Below are positions 63,183 to 64,000 of a stretch of 64,000 bases of DNA, in pieces; the first letter of the stretch is position 1, and every line of letters begins with the position of its first letter. Source of the DNA: Bradyrhizobium neotropicale. Lineage in GTDB: Bacteria; Pseudomonadota; Alphaproteobacteria; Rhizobiales; Xanthobacteraceae. The notes beneath the pieces are model-generated. The model was not told the DNA's origin. It worked only from the letters and a program-made list of their open reading frames with translations, and did no database searches. Position numbers and translations under genes: made by a program. The stretch covers positions 47,228 to 111,227 of the forward strand of contig NZ_LSEF01000090.1 of the NCBI RefSeq assembly GCF_001641695.1. The letters run 5' to 3'.

Positions 63183-64000
63183 TCACGAGGCGTATTTCTG
63201 GTACATCGTGTTGGTGAACAGCCCCGCCGGGTCATATTTGCGCTTGGCAGCAAAGAAGTCGTCGATCTGCGGATAGGACTTCTTGAGCTGCTCGCGCGAA
63301 TAATAGAGCTGATACGGCAGAAAGAAACGCCCCTCATTGGCGATGGTGAGATCAATCAGCTCTTCCGTCGTCTTCTTCATGCGGCGGTTGCCCTCGTCGT
63401 CGGCGGGCTGATTGATATAGAGCACCAGCGAAAAGGCGGGCTCCGGGGAATAGGTCAGGAAGTTATCTTCCTTGTGGACGACACGCACAGATGCATTCAG
63501 CAGGTTGGTGTTGTTGGCGAGCATGATCTTGCGCATGCCGTCGACGAAGGCGACGAAGTTTTTGCGCGGGATGAAGTATTCGTGGAGAATGTCGGTCTCA
63601 TCCGGCAGAGCGTTGCGCAAGTACGGCACGGAATCATGCATGGGATTGTTGCGGCTGACGAGGCAGGCTTCGCCCGACGCGATCGCCTGGGCGCGGGTTA
63701 CCGTGCAGCTCTCCATCCGGTGCTCGATATGCTTCTCGGACAGCCACTTCAGCTCCTGGAAGAATGGCCCCTGCTTGGACAGGTTGATCGTGAGGCGCCT
63801 GAGCTTCGTGCTGCTGACCTCGCCCAGCGCCTCGATCGCGAAATCGCTGCCGTCGGCCTTGGTGTAGGTGTAGAGCAGCATTTCCTGCAAGAAACTGCTC
63901 GGCGCGGTCGAGAGGTGACCGTACATCAGGCCGATATTGGTGTCGTTCTCGATCTCGCCGGAGAACAGCGCGGGAAACGCCTTATAGTCGAGCACGCGGC
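63183..64000 (-). CDS. FAD-linked oxidase, C-terminal part (cut by window end)
   Basis: The last 272 codons of a flavin oxidase; the reading frame continues past base 64000, so the N-terminal FAD-binding domain is outside. The visible part is the substrate/cap domain with Asp-Ile-Leu-His-Glu-Tyr-Phe-Ile-Pro near the middle and the C-terminal signature Lys-Arg-Lys-Tyr-Asp-Pro-Ala-Gly-Leu-Phe-Thr-Asn, where members of the FAD-linked oxidase family end. The substrate cannot be told from this part. Confidence 0.75.
   Translation of the reverse strand, partial: RVLDYKAFPALFSGEIENDTNIGLMYGHLSTAPSSFLQEMLLYTYTKADGSDFAIEALGEVSSTKLRRLTINLSKQGPFFQELKWLSEKHIEHRMESCTVTRAQAIASGEACLVSRNNPMHDSVPYLRNALPDETDILHEYFIPRKNFVAFVDGMRKIMLANNTNLLNASVRVVHKEDNFLTYSPEPAFSLVLYINQPADDEGNRRMKKTTEELIDLTIANEGRFFLPYQLYYSREQLKKSYPQIDDFFAAKRKYDPAGLFTNTMYQKYAS

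Overview
The window is high-GC alphaproteobacterial chromosome. Gene content and small-repeat style point to Bradyrhizobium or a close relative in the Nitrobacteraceae (Rhodopseudomonas/Bradyrhizobium group). The pointers are a bacterial Ku, a MucR/Ros-type regulator, a TIGR03808/TIGR03809-like pair, two DUF2336 proteins, a SigF/NrsF pair, and intergenic palindromes of several families. I saw no rRNA, no tRNA, no CRISPR array, no insertion sequence and no phage or plasmid genes. The species is inference; the gene families are read from the translated sequence.

Layout. 0-5 kb: a tiny membrane protein, Ku for end joining, small hypotheticals, an orphan Flp-type pilin, two 30-32 residue hydrophobic peptides and a thiamine-pyrophosphate enzyme. 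5-12.6 kb: a 1202-residue soluble histidine kinase with five GAF repeats, a membrane alpha/beta hydrolase, a DHA2-type drug exporter and a YcgN-type cysteine-cluster protein. 12.8-16.3 kb: a PBP1A-type peptidoglycan synthase overlapping a DUF1214 and a DUF1254 gene. 16.4-18.5 kb: a tandem duplication carrying two small paralogues, a degraded Bug/TctC receptor fragment and a lipoprotein. 18.7-24.7 kb: DUF2336, DUF1491, a peptidoglycan-binding membrane protein overlapping a DivJ-like kinase, DUF5330, SufE and MucR. 24.8-34.5 kb: two polytopic GT-C type glycosyltransferases, a class II aldolase-like protein, an M20 peptidase, a HerA-like ATPase and two small helical proteins. 34.8-36.5 kb: folP-folB-folK, overlapping end to end. 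36.6-47 kb: a methylmalonyl-CoA mutase region (small subunit, GFA protein, large subunit, DUF3298 protein, TctC-TctB-TctA transporter, MeaB, pyroglutamyl peptidase). 47.3-49.4 kb: a Tat-exported beta-helix protein and its convergent partner. 49.9-52.8 kb: an ECF sigma factor, membrane anti-sigma and exported subtilase operon. 53.3-57.7 kb: a diguanylate cyclase, a second DUF2336 protein and a sigF-nrsF operon. 57.8-64 kb: enoyl-CoA hydratase, TolC-type channel, hydrolase, small membrane proteins, and an FAD oxidase C-terminus running off the window.

How genes work together. The mutase subunits and MeaB, which loads and protects the B12 cofactor of the mutase, enclose a complete tripartite tricarboxylate transporter, so import of a carboxylate may be tied to propionyl/methylmalonyl-CoA metabolism. 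The sigma/anti-sigma/subtilase operon looks like a closed envelope-sensing circuit: the periplasmic part of the anti-sigma has the same strand-helix-strand layout as the propeptide of the subtilase encoded next to it. This is the most interesting candidate for an undescribed mechanism here. Several cell-cycle or surface genes (DUF2336, DivJ-like kinase) have CtrA-like TTAA-N7-TTAA motifs upstream.
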